Assembly (NCBI RefSeq): GCF_003418935.1
Contig: NZ_QVMT01000010.1
Coordinates: 62,001-126,000 of the forward strand
DNA from: Emticicia sp. C21
GTDB taxonomy: Bacteria; Bacteroidota; Bacteroidia; Cytophagales; Spirosomataceae
Reading direction: 5' to 3'
Length of the DNA stretch: 64,000 bases
Both the position numbers and the translations under genes were made by a program. Of this stretch, positions 51,763 to 61,488 are shown piece by piece; positions within the stretch are counted from its first letter, which is position 1, and each line of letters starts with the position of its first letter. Under the pieces are notes generated by a model that was given only the letters and a program-made list of their open reading frames with translations, was not told the origin of the DNA and ran no database searches.

Positions 51763-52770
51763 TTACTTAATCTTAATTCTGGTAGCACCGTATCCGAACT
51801 TCTCTTTCTGTGCATCTTCAAACCAGGCTACATTTTTATGACCAGATAGTCTCTTTTGTATTTCTTGTCTTAGTACACCATTACCTACACCATGAATAAA
51901 TGTTATTTCATCCAGCCCACTGGCTATTGCTTGCTCGAATTTATTCAGAAAAGTATTGATTTGTAGTTCAAGCATTTCTGCATTACCCATCAGGCGATGG
52001 TTTTTTGTTAACTCTTCAATGTGCAGATCCACTAATTGGGTTGGTTTCTCATAGCTTTTTGGCAAAACTTCTGTTTGCTTTTTTTCCATCATGCCTTCTT
52101 TGAGCTTCTCTACATCAATTACGAGTTTTTTCTCTTGTTCTTTTGGTTTCGCGGTAACCTGCTCAACCTCATCTGAATCCAGTTGATATAAATAAGCTTC
52201 TTTATCTAATAAGGGGGCTTTTTTCTTATGATCAGCCCAGGTATTTGTACGGACCCTCATCTTTTTTGAGAGCGAGGCTCGTTCATCAAAAGGTCCTTCA
52301 GTATGGTAAAGTGCCTGAAAAGAAAAATTTCCCCATTCTTCAATATCCTTGAGATCTAAATCCAGATTTGATTTTTGTGCGCTTTTCCCTCTTAATACTC
52401 CGCCCAAGAGTCCGACGTGAATTCTGCCATTATTCAAAGTCAATGAAAAAGGCAAATGCCAGTCAGAGTTATTAACAAGATATATGGCTACGCTCTTATC
52501 ATTGATTGGTAAGAACGCCAGGAAGATTCCTTTGTCAGCTTTAATAGCAGACTTGGCTTCTTTCTGTTTAGCTATCTCTGTATTTGAGGTAGTCTGTGTA
52601 GGTTTAAAGAATTGTTTCTCATTTGTTGAAACAACTGCTAACTCTCTTCTTAATACAGGCAGTTTGAACCCTGCTTCTATCTCTACCTCAACTACGTTAT
52701 CTTTTAAAAATCGTGTAATAATTCCTTCTTCTTTCGAATGTATGAGTCTTACCTTATCTCCAATATTCAT
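51763..52770 (-). CDS. DUF2027 and Smr domain protein
   Basis: This 335-residue cytoplasmic protein starts with a KOW/SH3-like segment (MNIGDKVRLIHSKEEGIITRF), then the DUF2027 region (to about 190), a Lys/Glu-rich linker and a C-terminal Smr domain (about 255-335, TQLVDLHIEELT and ITFIHGVGNGVLRQEIQKRLSG). Smr domains often have nicking endonuclease or RNA cleavage activity. It lacks the ATPase part of MutS2. The combination is widespread in Bacteroidota and functionally unknown. Confidence 0.85.
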   Translation of the reverse strand: MNIGDKVRLIHSKEEGIITRFLKDNVVEVEIEAGFKLPVLRRELAVVSTNEKQFFKPTQTTSNTEIAKQKEAKSAIKADKGIFLAFLPINDKSVAIYLVNNSDWHLPFSLTLNNGRIHVGLLGGVLRGKSAQKSNLDLDLKDIEEWGNFSFQALYHTEGPFDERASLSKKMRVRTNTWADHKKKAPLLDKEAYLYQLDSDEVEQVTAKPKEQEKKLVIDVEKLKEGMMEKKQTEVLPKSYEKPTQLVDLHIEELTKNHRLMGNAEMLELQINTFLNKFEQAIASGLDEITFIHGVGNGVLRQEIQKRLSGHKNVAWFEDAQKEKFGYGATRIKIK

Positions 52771-53402
52771 GTTTTATTATTCATTAAGTAAAATAGTATC
52801 TATCCGTCCTAAACGGATAATTCCTATAACAGTACAAAGGCTAAATTAATTTCATTGAGCCCTATAAACGCTTAATTCTTGCCTAAGAAAAATACTATTT
52901 CTGTCAATTACGGTTTCTATTAAATATGCAAAAAATATCAGGAAAAACTGCCTGATTGGATGACATTTTAAAATTAAGAAAAAATAAATTAGTCCGAAAA
53001 ACGAATTTTGATGATTTGGAAAAATTTTACAAAAACCTTCGTTTTTAAATTTTATCTTAAATAAAACAAGAAGTAATTGAGTAGGCGGTGCTATTCGATA
53101 GCTTTCAGAAAATCCTCTTCTGACTTTTCTATTGAAAAGTTAAAATATGTATTGCTCCAAAAGCAGCTATTATACAGAGAATCAGACTAGGGAAATTTGA
53201 AAAGCGATTTCATGAGGGCAGTTTAACAAGAAAAAGTACAATAAATCAGTGCCTTTTTATATCAATAAATGCAAAATGGTCTGATTCTGCTGAAGAATAT
53301 GGTAAAATACCACCGTTCATTCACAAAATCAGGCCAAATCTTCGTATTATTATTAAAATGTCTATTTTTTACGAAATGAAAAAATCAAGAAAAATGCCTA
53401 AT
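52771..53402. other. Gene-free region between the VWA and DUF2027-Smr genes
   Basis: No plausible gene is seen in 632 bases. A short hairpin (ATCAGG/CCTGAT at about 52938-52957) followed by T on the minus strand could be a late terminator of the VWA gene. The rest is AT-rich without evident structure. Confidence 0.55.
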
Positions 53403-55490
53403 TTAATAGCTTCCCAGATATTTTCTGGTTACCCACTCAACTGAGGCTAAAATAAGCAAAACGAAGAAAATCCACTTCAGATTTATAAACTCATTCATCT
53501 CTTCAATGCTTGTAACTTTATCAGGACTTCGGTTGGTTGAGAAATAATCTTTCAATTTCTCTAACTGGCTGGCAACAAAAAAATTTCCGTTGTTTTGTTG
53601 GGCTAATGTGCGCAACATATTGAAGTCGGCAGTATTGGTGAGACCTTCCAAATCGGCATTTCTGACTATGAATTGTCCATCTGCTGCTTCGCTTTTGCCT
53701 AGGACCTGTGTTGATGCCTTGTAGCGATATACACCCTCTCCTAAACCTGTTATCTCGAAACGAGTGTTTTCCTGACTGATTGTGTAATTATAGCTTTTCG
53801 TAGTGCCTTTTTCGTCTGTGATGTCTAGTTTGATATTCTGGTTATAAATACGCTCATAGATATCATTATAGGCCTCATTTTCAAAAATGACCTTATCGTC
53901 AATAGAGAACTCAGGTGAAATAGGATACACTCTTAATTTACGCTTATCGTCTTTAACTGAAATCAATTGCAAGGTTTTCATGAATATTTCATCTACAACC
54001 TCTTGTTTATCAGTTAGAGCAAATTCCTCTAATCGCCATTGCCAGATACCTTCTCCTGCCCACACGGCAGATTTACGTGCATTGGCAGTGTTTGCTATCA
54101 ATAGCGGTTTAGGAGTAACTAATGAACCAACTCTTTGATAAAGGATAATTTCGCTACCTGTGGCAGGTCTGTAATCGCCGAAAGGAGATAATAGCGGGGG
54201 TAATTTCTCCAGAATATTCAGTTTCTCTCCATCAAGATTAAACAAGTTAAAACTACTGTTGAACTTGGCTGTTACCTTATCTGCTCTTCCGGCTTGCGAA
54301 ATAATACTCAGCGTTTGTTGAATGCCGTTGAAGCTGGCAATGTTTGACTGATTACCCAGAATAAACAACGTTGGCTTCTGTTGCGCCAACAAGCGCGTTA
54401 CCACACTCCCTCCGGCACCGTATAAATCAGGTAGTTGGTGTAAAATCAAAGCGTCAAAGGGTTGAGTGTCTATTTCATTGATATTATCACTCTGAATTAC
54501 TTTTACAGTCAATTCATATAATTCATTTTTTTCGATGATTGACTTGATGGCTTTAATGTCCGGATGAGGTGATAAAGCAACCAATAAAATCTTTTCTTTA
54601 CCATCTACTACATCGATATATACATCTCTTGCATTATTTCTTGTTGAAAATTCTCCTACACTTGGCACAACTTCTATAGTAAAGCGCTGCATGCCTTTCT
54701 GCTCGGCAGTTGAATAGAAAGTTAACTGTTTTAAATCTGTGGGCTTATCGAAGTTAACAATTTGCTTGTCCAGCACTTTACCGCCTTGTTTCAACAAAAC
54801 TGACGTTGACTTACCTTGGTATCCAAAACTGGAGATTTCGGCCTGCACAGGGAATTTATTGCTTAAATAGGCTATTCTATTAGCATAAACAGCATTGAGT
54901 TTTACATCTTTTTTTTGCGTGGTGTCTCCCAAGCCAATAGAATGTATATTAAAATTATATTTTCCATAGGTCGGTGAGATACCTGAATTGGCAATTCCAT
55001 CAGATACCAGAATCACATCAGTCAGGTTTCTGCCTTCGTAATTATTCTTCACATTTGCCAGTAAACCCGACAAATCGGAAGTTTTTTCTCCGAACTTTAT
55101 ACCGTTAATGTCTTTATTGTCTCCTTCTTCATCAAAAGTCTTGATTTCTACACTTGCTCCCTTTGATTCAATATCATCTTTTAGCTTTTGCAGGTCTGCT
55201 TTCAGTTGTGTAAGCTTATTCTGACCACCTTGTGCCATTGAGGTGGAGTTATCAATAGCCAATACAACAGTTGGCTTTTCAATAGTTGATTTATTGCTTC
55301 TGAGCAAAGGATTAATGAGCAGAAAAGCCAGGAGCGCCACTAATATGCCTCTGGCAACAGCTAAAAGCCTGTTTTGTAGTACTGAAAAATTAGTCTTTTT
55401 TTGGTATAATACAACAGCATAAAGCCCTCCGGCGAGTAAGCAAAGTATAATAAACCACGGTGAAGATTGAAAGATTAGTTCGGATTTCAT
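53403..55490 (-). CDS. Membrane protein with von Willebrand factor A-like domain
   Basis: The 695-residue protein has two N-terminal membrane helices (about residues 12-30 and 42-62), a VWA domain (from about 75) with the MIDAS metal motif DNSTSMAQGG and the strand VILVSDGIANSG, a large beta-rich region and one C-terminal membrane helix (NLKWIFFVLLILASVEWVTR). The arrangement resembles the Bat-type and BatA-like proteins but is longer; no moxR or bat genes are beside it. The VWA domain would face the periplasm. Confidence 0.78.
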   Translation of the reverse strand: MKSELIFQSSPWFIILCLLAGGLYAVVLYQKKTNFSVLQNRLLAVARGILVALLAFLLINPLLRSNKSTIEKPTVVLAIDNSTSMAQGGQNKLTQLKADLQKLKDDIESKGASVEIKTFDEEGDNKDINGIKFGEKTSDLSGLLANVKNNYEGRNLTDVILVSDGIANSGISPTYGKYNFNIHSIGLGDTTQKKDVKLNAVYANRIAYLSNKFPVQAEISSFGYQGKSTSVLLKQGGKVLDKQIVNFDKPTDLKQLTFYSTAEQKGMQRFTIEVVPSVGEFSTRNNARDVYIDVVDGKEKILLVALSPHPDIKAIKSIIEKNELYELTVKVIQSDNINEIDTQPFDALILHQLPDLYGAGGSVVTRLLAQQKPTLFILGNQSNIASFNGIQQTLSIISQAGRADKVTAKFNSSFNLFNLDGEKLNILEKLPPLLSPFGDYRPATGSEIILYQRVGSLVTPKPLLIANTANARKSAVWAGEGIWQWRLEEFALTDKQEVVDEIFMKTLQLISVKDDKRKLRVYPISPEFSIDDKVIFENEAYNDIYERIYNQNIKLDITDEKGTTKSYNYTISQENTRFEITGLGEGVYRYKASTQVLGKSEAADGQFIVRNADLEGLTNTADFNMLRTLAQQNNGNFFVASQLEKLKDYFSTNRSPDKVTSIEEMNEFINLKWIFFVLLILASVEWVTRKYLGSY

Positions 55491-55582
55491 AAACCCCCTG
55501 ATTCCGTTTATTAACGGTAGTTTTTTATTAAAAAATAATACTACTAAAACAACACCTTAAGTGAACAAATATTTTGCCAAGA

Positions 55583-55620
55583 TACAAAAAAATATCGTCA
55601 AGGGTAGCTCCCTTGACGAT
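55583..55620 (-). terminator. Intrinsic terminator of fabG
   Basis: ATCGTCAAGGG (55594-55604) and CCCTTGACGAT (55610-55620) form a perfect 11-bp stem with a five-base loop, followed on the minus strand by a run of T. Confidence 0.9.
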
Positions 55621-55659
55621 AGAATCTATGACAGAATAGTATAAATATACGAAAGATAC

Positions 55660-56406
55660 TTACATAAGCATACCGCCATCAACCTGTAGAACCTGCCCGG
55701 TAATATATTTTGATAGGTCAGAACCCAGATAAACACAGGCATTTGCCACGTCTTCACCCTGCCCTGCTCGTTTTAATGGTATATTTTTCAACCATTCTTC
55801 TAGTGCTTTCTCGTTCAGTTCGCCAGTCATTTCTGTTTCTATAAAACCCGGGGCAATTGCATTAGACCGAATGTTTCTTGAACCTAATTCTTTAGCTACT
55901 GATTTGGTAAAGCCTATAATACCGGCTTTTGAAGCCGAATAATTGGCTTGTCCGGCATTACCCATTATACCTACAACCGAAGTCATATTGATGATTGAGC
56001 CTTGTTTAGCACGCATCATTGGCTTTGTAGCAGCCTTGGTCAGGTTAAAAACTGATTTAAGGTTTACTCTTAGCACTTCGTCCCACTGTTCTTCTGACAT
56101 ACGCATCAAAAGTGTATCACGGGTGATTCCGGCGTTATTTACCAGAACGTCAAGAGTTCCGAAATCGCTTACTACGTCGTTTACTAATTGCTCAGCAGCG
56201 GCATAATCAGATGCATCAGAACGGTATCCTTTTGCCTTTACACCATAAGCAGCTAATTCTGCTTCTAATCCCTGACCTTTTTCGACACTTGATAGGTAAG
56301 TAAAGGCGATGCTCGCACCTTGTTCTGCGAACTTTTTAGCGATTTCTCTCCCAATTCCTCGTGAAGCACCGGTTACTAAGGCAACTTTATTGTCAAGTAA
56401 TTTCAT
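55660..56406 (-). CDS. fabG: 3-oxoacyl-[acyl-carrier-protein] reductase
   Basis: The 248-residue short-chain dehydrogenase has the NADP-binding TGASRGIG (12-19), NNAG (90-93) and the catalytic Ser143, Tyr156 and Lys160 (YSASK). The C-terminal GQVLQVDGGMLM and length are typical for FabG, which reduces beta-ketoacyl-ACP in fatty acid synthesis. Other short-chain dehydrogenases share these motifs, so the substrate is inferred. It is 21 bases downstream of the sterol desaturase gene. Confidence 0.92.
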   Translation of the reverse strand: MKLLDNKVALVTGASRGIGREIAKKFAEQGASIAFTYLSSVEKGQGLEAELAAYGVKAKGYRSDASDYAAAEQLVNDVVSDFGTLDVLVNNAGITRDTLLMRMSEEQWDEVLRVNLKSVFNLTKAATKPMMRAKQGSIINMTSVVGIMGNAGQANYSASKAGIIGFTKSVAKELGSRNIRSNAIAPGFIETEMTGELNEKALEEWLKNIPLKRAGQGEDVANACVYLGSDLSKYITGQVLQVDGGMLM

Positions 56407-56427
56407 GTATGATTTGAATGGTTAATG

Positions 56428-57372
56428 TTAAATTGATTCAGTTATAGTTTCAATAGCTTCTTTTTCCTTTCTGAGCTCTTCTCTCAGGCCTTTACTGGTC
56501 TTGGTACTCCCATCATGCGACCAGCCCGGTGGCATAAATATATATTTAATCTTGGTAAAAAAACTCAATGGCTTTTTTAAATCCGCGACTAATTTCACCC
56601 ATTCATGGAAGACAATGTTCACTGCATTTCTGTTTTCGAGGGGAGAAACCAGGCCATATTTGATAGGCAAATCATCGATTTCTTCCTGAAAAGTACCGAA
56701 CATTCTGTCCCAGATAGTGAGGCACATGCCCATATTTTTATCGAGATATTCAATATTAGAGGCATGGTGCACTCTATGCTGAGATGGGGTAACAACTACG
56801 TATTCTAATAATTTTAAAGGCATTTTGCGAAACTTTGGCACATAACTGGTGTGTACCAGGATACCGTATATCTGAGTGATAGAATACATCACAGCAATGT
56901 CTACGGCCTTGAATCCCATCAATGATAAAGGGATAAAGTAGATAAATCTGTATAAGGGTTGAAATACCGAAGATCTGAAACCAACGGTCAGGTTAAATTG
57001 CTCTGACGAATGGTGCGTCACATGAGATGCCCAGAAGAATCTGGAGTGGTGATCTACCACATGCAATACATAGAAAACAAAATCTTCTGCAATGAAGAGT
57101 AACCCCCAATAAAGAATTGGGTTCTGAATTTCAAAAAAACGATACTGGAAAACCAGACCCAGGATGCCCCAGGTAATTCCGCGCGACAACAAATCAATCC
57201 CTCCATTGAGCAGCATCAGATAAATATTGGTGATGGTATCTTTGACCGTATAAAACCGACGGTCCTGAATATTGCTTAGTATTATTTCTCCAAGAATTAA
57301 AAACGTGTATAGTGGTGTTGAAAAAATAATAACAAGCTGCTCGATGGTATAGTGTTTAAGGCTTTCGAACAT
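56428..57372 (-). CDS. Sterol desaturase / fatty acid hydroxylase family membrane protein
   Basis: Start at the ATG of MFESLKHYTIEQL; a TTG four codons upstream is less likely. The 314-residue protein has about five membrane helices and the di-iron histidine clusters of the family: HVVDHHSRFFWASHVTHHSSE (HxxxHH and HxxHH types) and QHRVHHASN. Such enzymes hydroxylate or desaturate lipids using oxygen. It is followed by fabG, which fits a role in lipid metabolism, but the substrate is unknown. Confidence 0.87.
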   Translation of the reverse strand: MFESLKHYTIEQLVIIFSTPLYTFLILGEIILSNIQDRRFYTVKDTITNIYLMLLNGGIDLLSRGITWGILGLVFQYRFFEIQNPILYWGLLFIAEDFVFYVLHVVDHHSRFFWASHVTHHSSEQFNLTVGFRSSVFQPLYRFIYFIPLSLMGFKAVDIAVMYSITQIYGILVHTSYVPKFRKMPLKLLEYVVVTPSQHRVHHASNIEYLDKNMGMCLTIWDRMFGTFQEEIDDLPIKYGLVSPLENRNAVNIVFHEWVKLVADLKKPLSFFTKIKYIFMPPGWSHDGSTKTSKGLREELRKEKEAIETITESI

Positions 57373-57436
57373 AAAAAAAGGCAAACAATTAAAACTTAAT
57401 AAACTTCACATACTCAATATTTTACAGCATTTTTAT

Positions 57437-58105
57437 TTACGCACGCCCCTGCACTACAATTACAATCTCTCCTTTAATGCTGCGATTGGCAAAATTAGTA
57501 ATAATTTCGGACAAAGTCCCTCGTACATTTTCCTCATACATCTTAGTGATTTCTCTTGAAACGCAGGCTTGACGGTCTGTTCCAAAAGTTTCCACGAAAT
57601 TTTCAAGGGTTTTTAGTAATCTGAAGGGAGATTCATAAAAAATCATGGTTCTTTCCTCCTCAACAAGAGATTTTAATCTCGTTTGTCGACCTTTTTTAAC
57701 CGGAAGGAAGCCTTCGAAGGTAAATCTGTCGCATGGAAGACCAGAATTGACCAAGGCAGGTACAAATGCAGTTGGTCCGGGCAGACATTCTACCTCTACA
57801 CCGCTTCTGACACACTCTCTTACCAATAAAAAGCCCGGGTCCGAGATAGCCGGCGTGCCTGCATCTGATACCAATACGATTTTTTCACCCTTTTTTAGCC
57901 GTTCTACGACCTTTCCGACGGTTTGATGCTCATTGAAAGCATGATGGCTTTGCAATGGCTTAGAGATATTCAAATGTTTGAGAAGAAAACCTGTATTACG
58001 TGTATCTTCAGATAGTATCAGATCAGCGTCTTTCAAGACATTAATTGCTCTTAATGTAATGTCTTCCAGATTGCCAATTGGTGTTGGTACAAGAACAAGC
58101 TTCAC
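57437..58105 (-). CDS. rsmI: 16S rRNA (cytidine-2'-O)-methyltransferase RsmI
   Basis: A GTG start is chosen because MKLVLVPTPIGNLEDITLRA is the usual RsmI N-terminus; the frame extends 13 codons upstream to a TTG through the promoter area. The 222-residue protein has the tetrapyrrole-methylase-like fold with VSDAGTPAISDPG, GPTAFVPALVNSGLPCDRFTFEGFLP and FYESPFRLLKTL. It methylates C1402 of 16S rRNA. TACTTTTG at 58127-58120 (minus) may be its -7 box. Confidence 0.93.
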   Translation of the reverse strand: MKLVLVPTPIGNLEDITLRAINVLKDADLILSEDTRNTGFLLKHLNISKPLQSHHAFNEHQTVGKVVERLKKGEKIVLVSDAGTPAISDPGFLLVRECVRSGVEVECLPGPTAFVPALVNSGLPCDRFTFEGFLPVKKGRQTRLKSLVEEERTMIFYESPFRLLKTLENFVETFGTDRQACVSREITKMYEENVRGTLSEIITNFANRSIKGEIVIVVQGRA

Positions 58106-58271
58106 TATATTTTTTTCGACAAAAGTACAAATTTCAACGCTCAACTGGAAGATTATCCTGAATTAAAAGCTTATTAATAAGATTTTTTTGTCAGAAAATG
58201 GCAAAATTAAGCCGTTTAATAAAAAACTTACGTTCATTTGTTCTATTATTTTCAAAAATTTCTGAAAATAC

Positions 58272-58302
58272 TTGACAAAACAAAATTAAATATATAGTTT
58301 TG
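58272..58302 (+). promoter_or_regulatory. Promoter of the first microprotein gene
   Basis: TTG (58272-58274), 20 bases, TAGTTTTG (58295-58302). The transcript would start about 18 bases before the microprotein ATG, which supports that this tiny gene is real. Confidence 0.7.
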
Positions 58303-58326
58303 ACGAAACAATAAACCTTATAAGCC

Positions 58327-58461
58327 ATGTTATTAGCAGCCATTGCCCTTGCCGTGGGCGGTCTGATGATGACCAAAGTACGTGCAACAACTGAGCTCTA
58401 TGCTCCTAAAGGTTACTTAATGAGTCTACAAGCTCGCCCTCGTAACGTTTATTCTTATTAA
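58327..58461 (+). CDS. Microprotein A (44 residues), paralogue of the next gene
   Basis: The translation is a hydrophobic N-terminal segment (LLAAIALAVGGLMMT) followed by a polar part with ELYAPKGYL, LQARPR and a Tyr-rich end. The neighbouring plus-strand gene encodes a sister protein with the same motif order. The conserved C-terminal motif, the perfect promoter upstream and the pairing argue for a real gene. It could insert in the membrane by its N-terminus. I recognise no named family. It lies in a minus-strand gene run and is divergent from rsmI. Confidence 0.7.
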   Translation: MLLAAIALAVGGLMMTKVRATTELYAPKGYLMSLQARPRNVYSY

Positions 58462-58684
58462 TTGTAAAGTCCCCTATTTTATTAATTCAAAAATCTGTAT
58501 CACAACTTAAAATACCTATTATCAATACAATTTTTGAATGATTGTGCTTTTTTTTAGCTAAAACTACCATAGAACTGTCATATTTTAGGATGAAAAAATC
58601 CAATTATTGACTTATAGTTTTTTTAGTTATTGCTTTATTGCAAGGATTTATAGAAAATTGTACCAATTAAACGTGCTTAAAACT

Positions 58685-58822
58685 ATGTTACTACTTACTA
58701 TCGCATCACTCGCTTTTGGCGGTCTTTTAATGACTCGCATGAATGAAGAAAAAGAATTATATGCACCAAAAGGATATTTGGCTCGCTTACAATCTCGTCC
58801 TCGTTCAGTTTACGCCTGGTAA
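58685..58822 (+). CDS. Microprotein B (45 residues), paralogue of the previous gene
   Basis: Start at the ATG of MLLLTIASLAFGGLLMTRM, matching the start of microprotein A; the frame continues 26 codons upstream to a TTG with no similarity to A. Shared residues are LL, GGL, MT, ELYAPKGYL, LQ-RPR-VY and an aromatic end. About half of the positions agree over the whole length and nearly all in the C-terminal motif. It is convergent with the PLP enzyme gene. Function unknown. Confidence 0.7.
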   Translation: MLLLTIASLAFGGLLMTRMNEEKELYAPKGYLARLQSRPRSVYAW

Positions 58823-58853
58823 TACCCCTGTTTTAATACAGATTACGTGCTAA

Positions 58854-58872
58854 GAATACACAAAATGTGTAT
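58854..58872. terminator. Short hairpin between microprotein B and the PLP enzyme gene
   Basis: AATACACA and TGTGTATT form an 8-bp stem with a three-base loop between convergent genes. The following T content is low, so termination is uncertain. Confidence 0.4.
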
Positions 58873-58919
58873 TTAATGATATTGTTTTGTTTTCAAGACA
58901 ATGAGATGAATCCCAATTT

Positions 58920-60065
58920 TTATAATAGAAACAGGTTTTTCTCCAAGTCTTCAATAATAAAGTCCGCATCTTCAAGGCCGATGTAGAATCGGATCATACT
59001 TGCTTGTGGGTCTGTCTCGCTAACGAATGCACATTTAGGCATTATCAGAGACTCGTGTCCTCCCCAAGAAACCGCAATTAGAAAACTCTGTAGAGATTCG
59101 CAGAATTTTTTGATTGAAGGTACATCTTTGTTTTTGAGAGATACGGTAAACATACCCATTGGCATTTTCATTTGCTTATTAACAAGGTCGATTTGAGGAT
59201 TGTTTTCTTCAAACGGATACCATATTTTGTCAATTTTAGGTGATTTTCTAAGAAAGCTTAGTATTTTCAGGGTGCTTTCTGAAGATTGTTTGAGCCTGAT
59301 TGGTAAAGTACGGAGACTGCGTAGCATAAGCCAGGCATTTTGTGGTGAGAGTATATTCCCAAAAGTCATATATTCATTATGAAAAATTTGGGTTATTATT
59401 TCTTTTGAACCACATATAGCGCCTGCTACTACATCACTATGTCCATTGTAGTACTTTGTGGCAGAGTAAATTACTATGTCTATACCAAATTCGATAGGTT
59501 TCTGACCTAGAGCCGTGCAATAACTATTGTCTATAATGGTGGTTATGCCTTTGCTCTTGGCTAACTCGGCTATTTTTGCTAAATCCTGAACCTCAAAAGT
59601 CCAGGAAAGAGGTGACTCCAAATAAATCAGGCGAGTTTTACTGGTAATAGCATTAACAAAATTGTTAATGTCTGTTCCGTCTATAAAGGTAGTCGTAACT
59701 CCAAACCGTGGAAGCGTGTTGGTCATTAATCTTGTTGCCCAATTGTACACGTTTTTTACAGAAACGATATGATCACCCATGCTTACCTGCGACATAATCG
59801 CATTGGTAATTGCTGCTGCACCACTGCCGACCATTAAACAATCTTCTGCACTTTCCAAAGCTGCCATTTTCTGGCATAGCATTGTTACGGTTGGGTTATT
59901 TCCGCGTGTATATATATGTTCTTCTTTTTCATGCGTGGCTGCATGAGCGAATTCATCTACTGTCGGATAAGCAAAATTACTGGTCTGGATAATGGGTGGA
60001 GCAACCGCATGAAAATATTGCTCGCGATTTTCAGCGAGCTGATTAATAATATATGAATCGTTCAT
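58920..60065 (-). CDS. Cys/Met-metabolism PLP-dependent enzyme (cystathionine gamma-synthase/lyase family)
   Basis: The 381-residue protein belongs to the MetB/MetC/MGL fold: HAVAPPIIQTSNFAYPT, YTRGNNPTV, SGAAAITNAIMSQVSMGDHIV and the PLP lysine Lys204 in YSATKYYNGHSD. VSWGGHESLIM marks the C-terminal domain. Members make or split cystathionine or cleave methionine; substrate choice cannot be told. It lies 40 bases downstream of an amino acid permease gene on the same strand, so it may act on an imported amino acid. Confidence 0.88.
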   Translation of the reverse strand: MNDSYIINQLAENREQYFHAVAPPIIQTSNFAYPTVDEFAHAATHEKEEHIYTRGNNPTVTMLCQKMAALESAEDCLMVGSGAAAITNAIMSQVSMGDHIVSVKNVYNWATRLMTNTLPRFGVTTTFIDGTDINNFVNAITSKTRLIYLESPLSWTFEVQDLAKIAELAKSKGITTIIDNSYCTALGQKPIEFGIDIVIYSATKYYNGHSDVVAGAICGSKEIITQIFHNEYMTFGNILSPQNAWLMLRSLRTLPIRLKQSSESTLKILSFLRKSPKIDKIWYPFEENNPQIDLVNKQMKMPMGMFTVSLKNKDVPSIKKFCESLQSFLIAVSWGGHESLIMPKCAFVSETDPQASMIRFYIGLEDADFIIEDLEKNLFLL

Positions 60066-60105
60066 AAGGTAGTAATTCCCTGTTTAGCTTAAAAAAGGGC
60101 AGAAA

Positions 60106-61407
60106 TTAATTATTATCTCGATTTTTCTTAAAGAATAGATATGAAACATAGCCAATTCCTAAAAATAGTAATCCGGCTCCTGCCTGTTGAGGTTTTTCTA
60201 TTAATGTATTACCAATAATGAATGCGCACATGGCCATAAAGACAATTGCGCTTATACTCCCGACATAAGTTTTTTCTTTCAATAACCAAAAATAAGTTAA
60301 AGCTGCCAGTAAAAAAAAGACAGTATCTACAAAAACTACATAAGTAATCAGATTTGAGAACGTTTTCCAGAAAATCAATAAAAAAATGGTCCACAAAGAC
60401 TGAAAAATGATAGCCCAAAAGGGTGTTTTATAGGTAGGATGTATCTCAGCAAACTTTTTGAAGAACAATTTATCGGCAGCCATAGCGAAATAAATACGCG
60501 GTGCAGTCAGAATATAAATACCAATTGTACCTAAAACTGATAATATAATTAAGAAAGAAATGAATTTCGCACCTGCTGACCATACAACACTGATAGCATC
60601 TGAAGCAACACTACCTGAAGCGGCAATTTTACTGATAGGTAATAGTCGTAAATACGCAATATTGATTGTGACATAGGCTAAACATACTACCAATATGCCC
60701 AAAATCATAGCTCTGGGTACTATTTTGGCCGCATCTTTTACCTCTCCGGCAACAAATGTGGCGTGTTGATAGCCTCCGTAAGAGAATGAAACCCCTATTA
60801 AGGCGAGGCCAAAAGCTGAAATTAATGATAGATTATTCGCATTTTCAGGAAAATGAAAATTATTTACATGAATATCTTCATTTACACCAAACAAAATACC
60901 TATTACTACAACTATAAAAATTCCCAGGAGCTTGGCACTGGTGAATAGACTGGCAAATATACTCCCCAATTTTACGCCGAAAATATTCATAATAGTGAGT
61001 GCAACTATGGTAAGCACTGCCACTATTACCTGAGCATTTTCTGATATATCAATGAAAACACTTAAATAAGAGGTAAAAACCAAACTTAAAGCCGCTAATG
61101 AGCCTGTATTAATCACCCAAAGCATGGACCAGCCATATAAGAATGCAGGTAAATCGCCAAAGGCTTCTTTGATAAAGACATAAAAGCCCCCGACTTTGGA
61201 GAATTTGGCAGAAATACTGGCAAAAGTTAAAGCTCCACAAATAGCAATGATTGCTCCGATTACCCAGACTGATAACATTAATCCTTCGGATGGTAGATAA
61301 CCGGCTATCTCTGACGGGGCTCTGAAAATACCTGACCCAATACTTGAGCCAATAGCAATCATGGTTAAACTATAAAGACTGATAGCTCTTTTAAATTGGT
61401 CAGACAT
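60106..61407 (-). CDS. APC-family amino acid permease
   Basis: The 433-residue inner-membrane protein has about twelve hydrophobic helices and the APC opening SLYSLTMIAIGSSIGSGIFRAPSEIA, the unwound GSGIF helix that binds substrate. FGLALIGVSFSYGGYQHATFVAGEVKD is the usual helix-six segment. It imports amino acids by proton symport or exchange. It is upstream of the PLP enzyme gene, with which it probably forms an operon. The specific substrate is unknown. Confidence 0.9.
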   Translation of the reverse strand: MSDQFKRAISLYSLTMIAIGSSIGSGIFRAPSEIAGYLPSEGLMLSVWVIGAIIAICGALTFASISAKFSKVGGFYVFIKEAFGDLPAFLYGWSMLWVINTGSLAALSLVFTSYLSVFIDISENAQVIVAVLTIVALTIMNIFGVKLGSIFASLFTSAKLLGIFIVVVIGILFGVNEDIHVNNFHFPENANNLSLISAFGLALIGVSFSYGGYQHATFVAGEVKDAAKIVPRAMILGILVVCLAYVTINIAYLRLLPISKIAASGSVASDAISVVWSAGAKFISFLIILSVLGTIGIYILTAPRIYFAMAADKLFFKKFAEIHPTYKTPFWAIIFQSLWTIFLLIFWKTFSNLITYVVFVDTVFFLLAALTYFWLLKEKTYVGSISAIVFMAMCAFIIGNTLIEKPQQAGAGLLFLGIGYVSYLFFKKNRDNN

Positions 61408-61488
61408 TTTATAGGTTTTTAGTTTAGGTGAAAAAGAATGGATGAAATGTCAGTTTTTCAGATTTTTTTATACACTTATGTGGGATTT

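Noticed and set aside
58191-58376. A 61-codon minus-strand frame across the start of microprotein A
   Set aside because: It covers the promoter and first codons of the microprotein gene and has no start signals or recognisable pattern.
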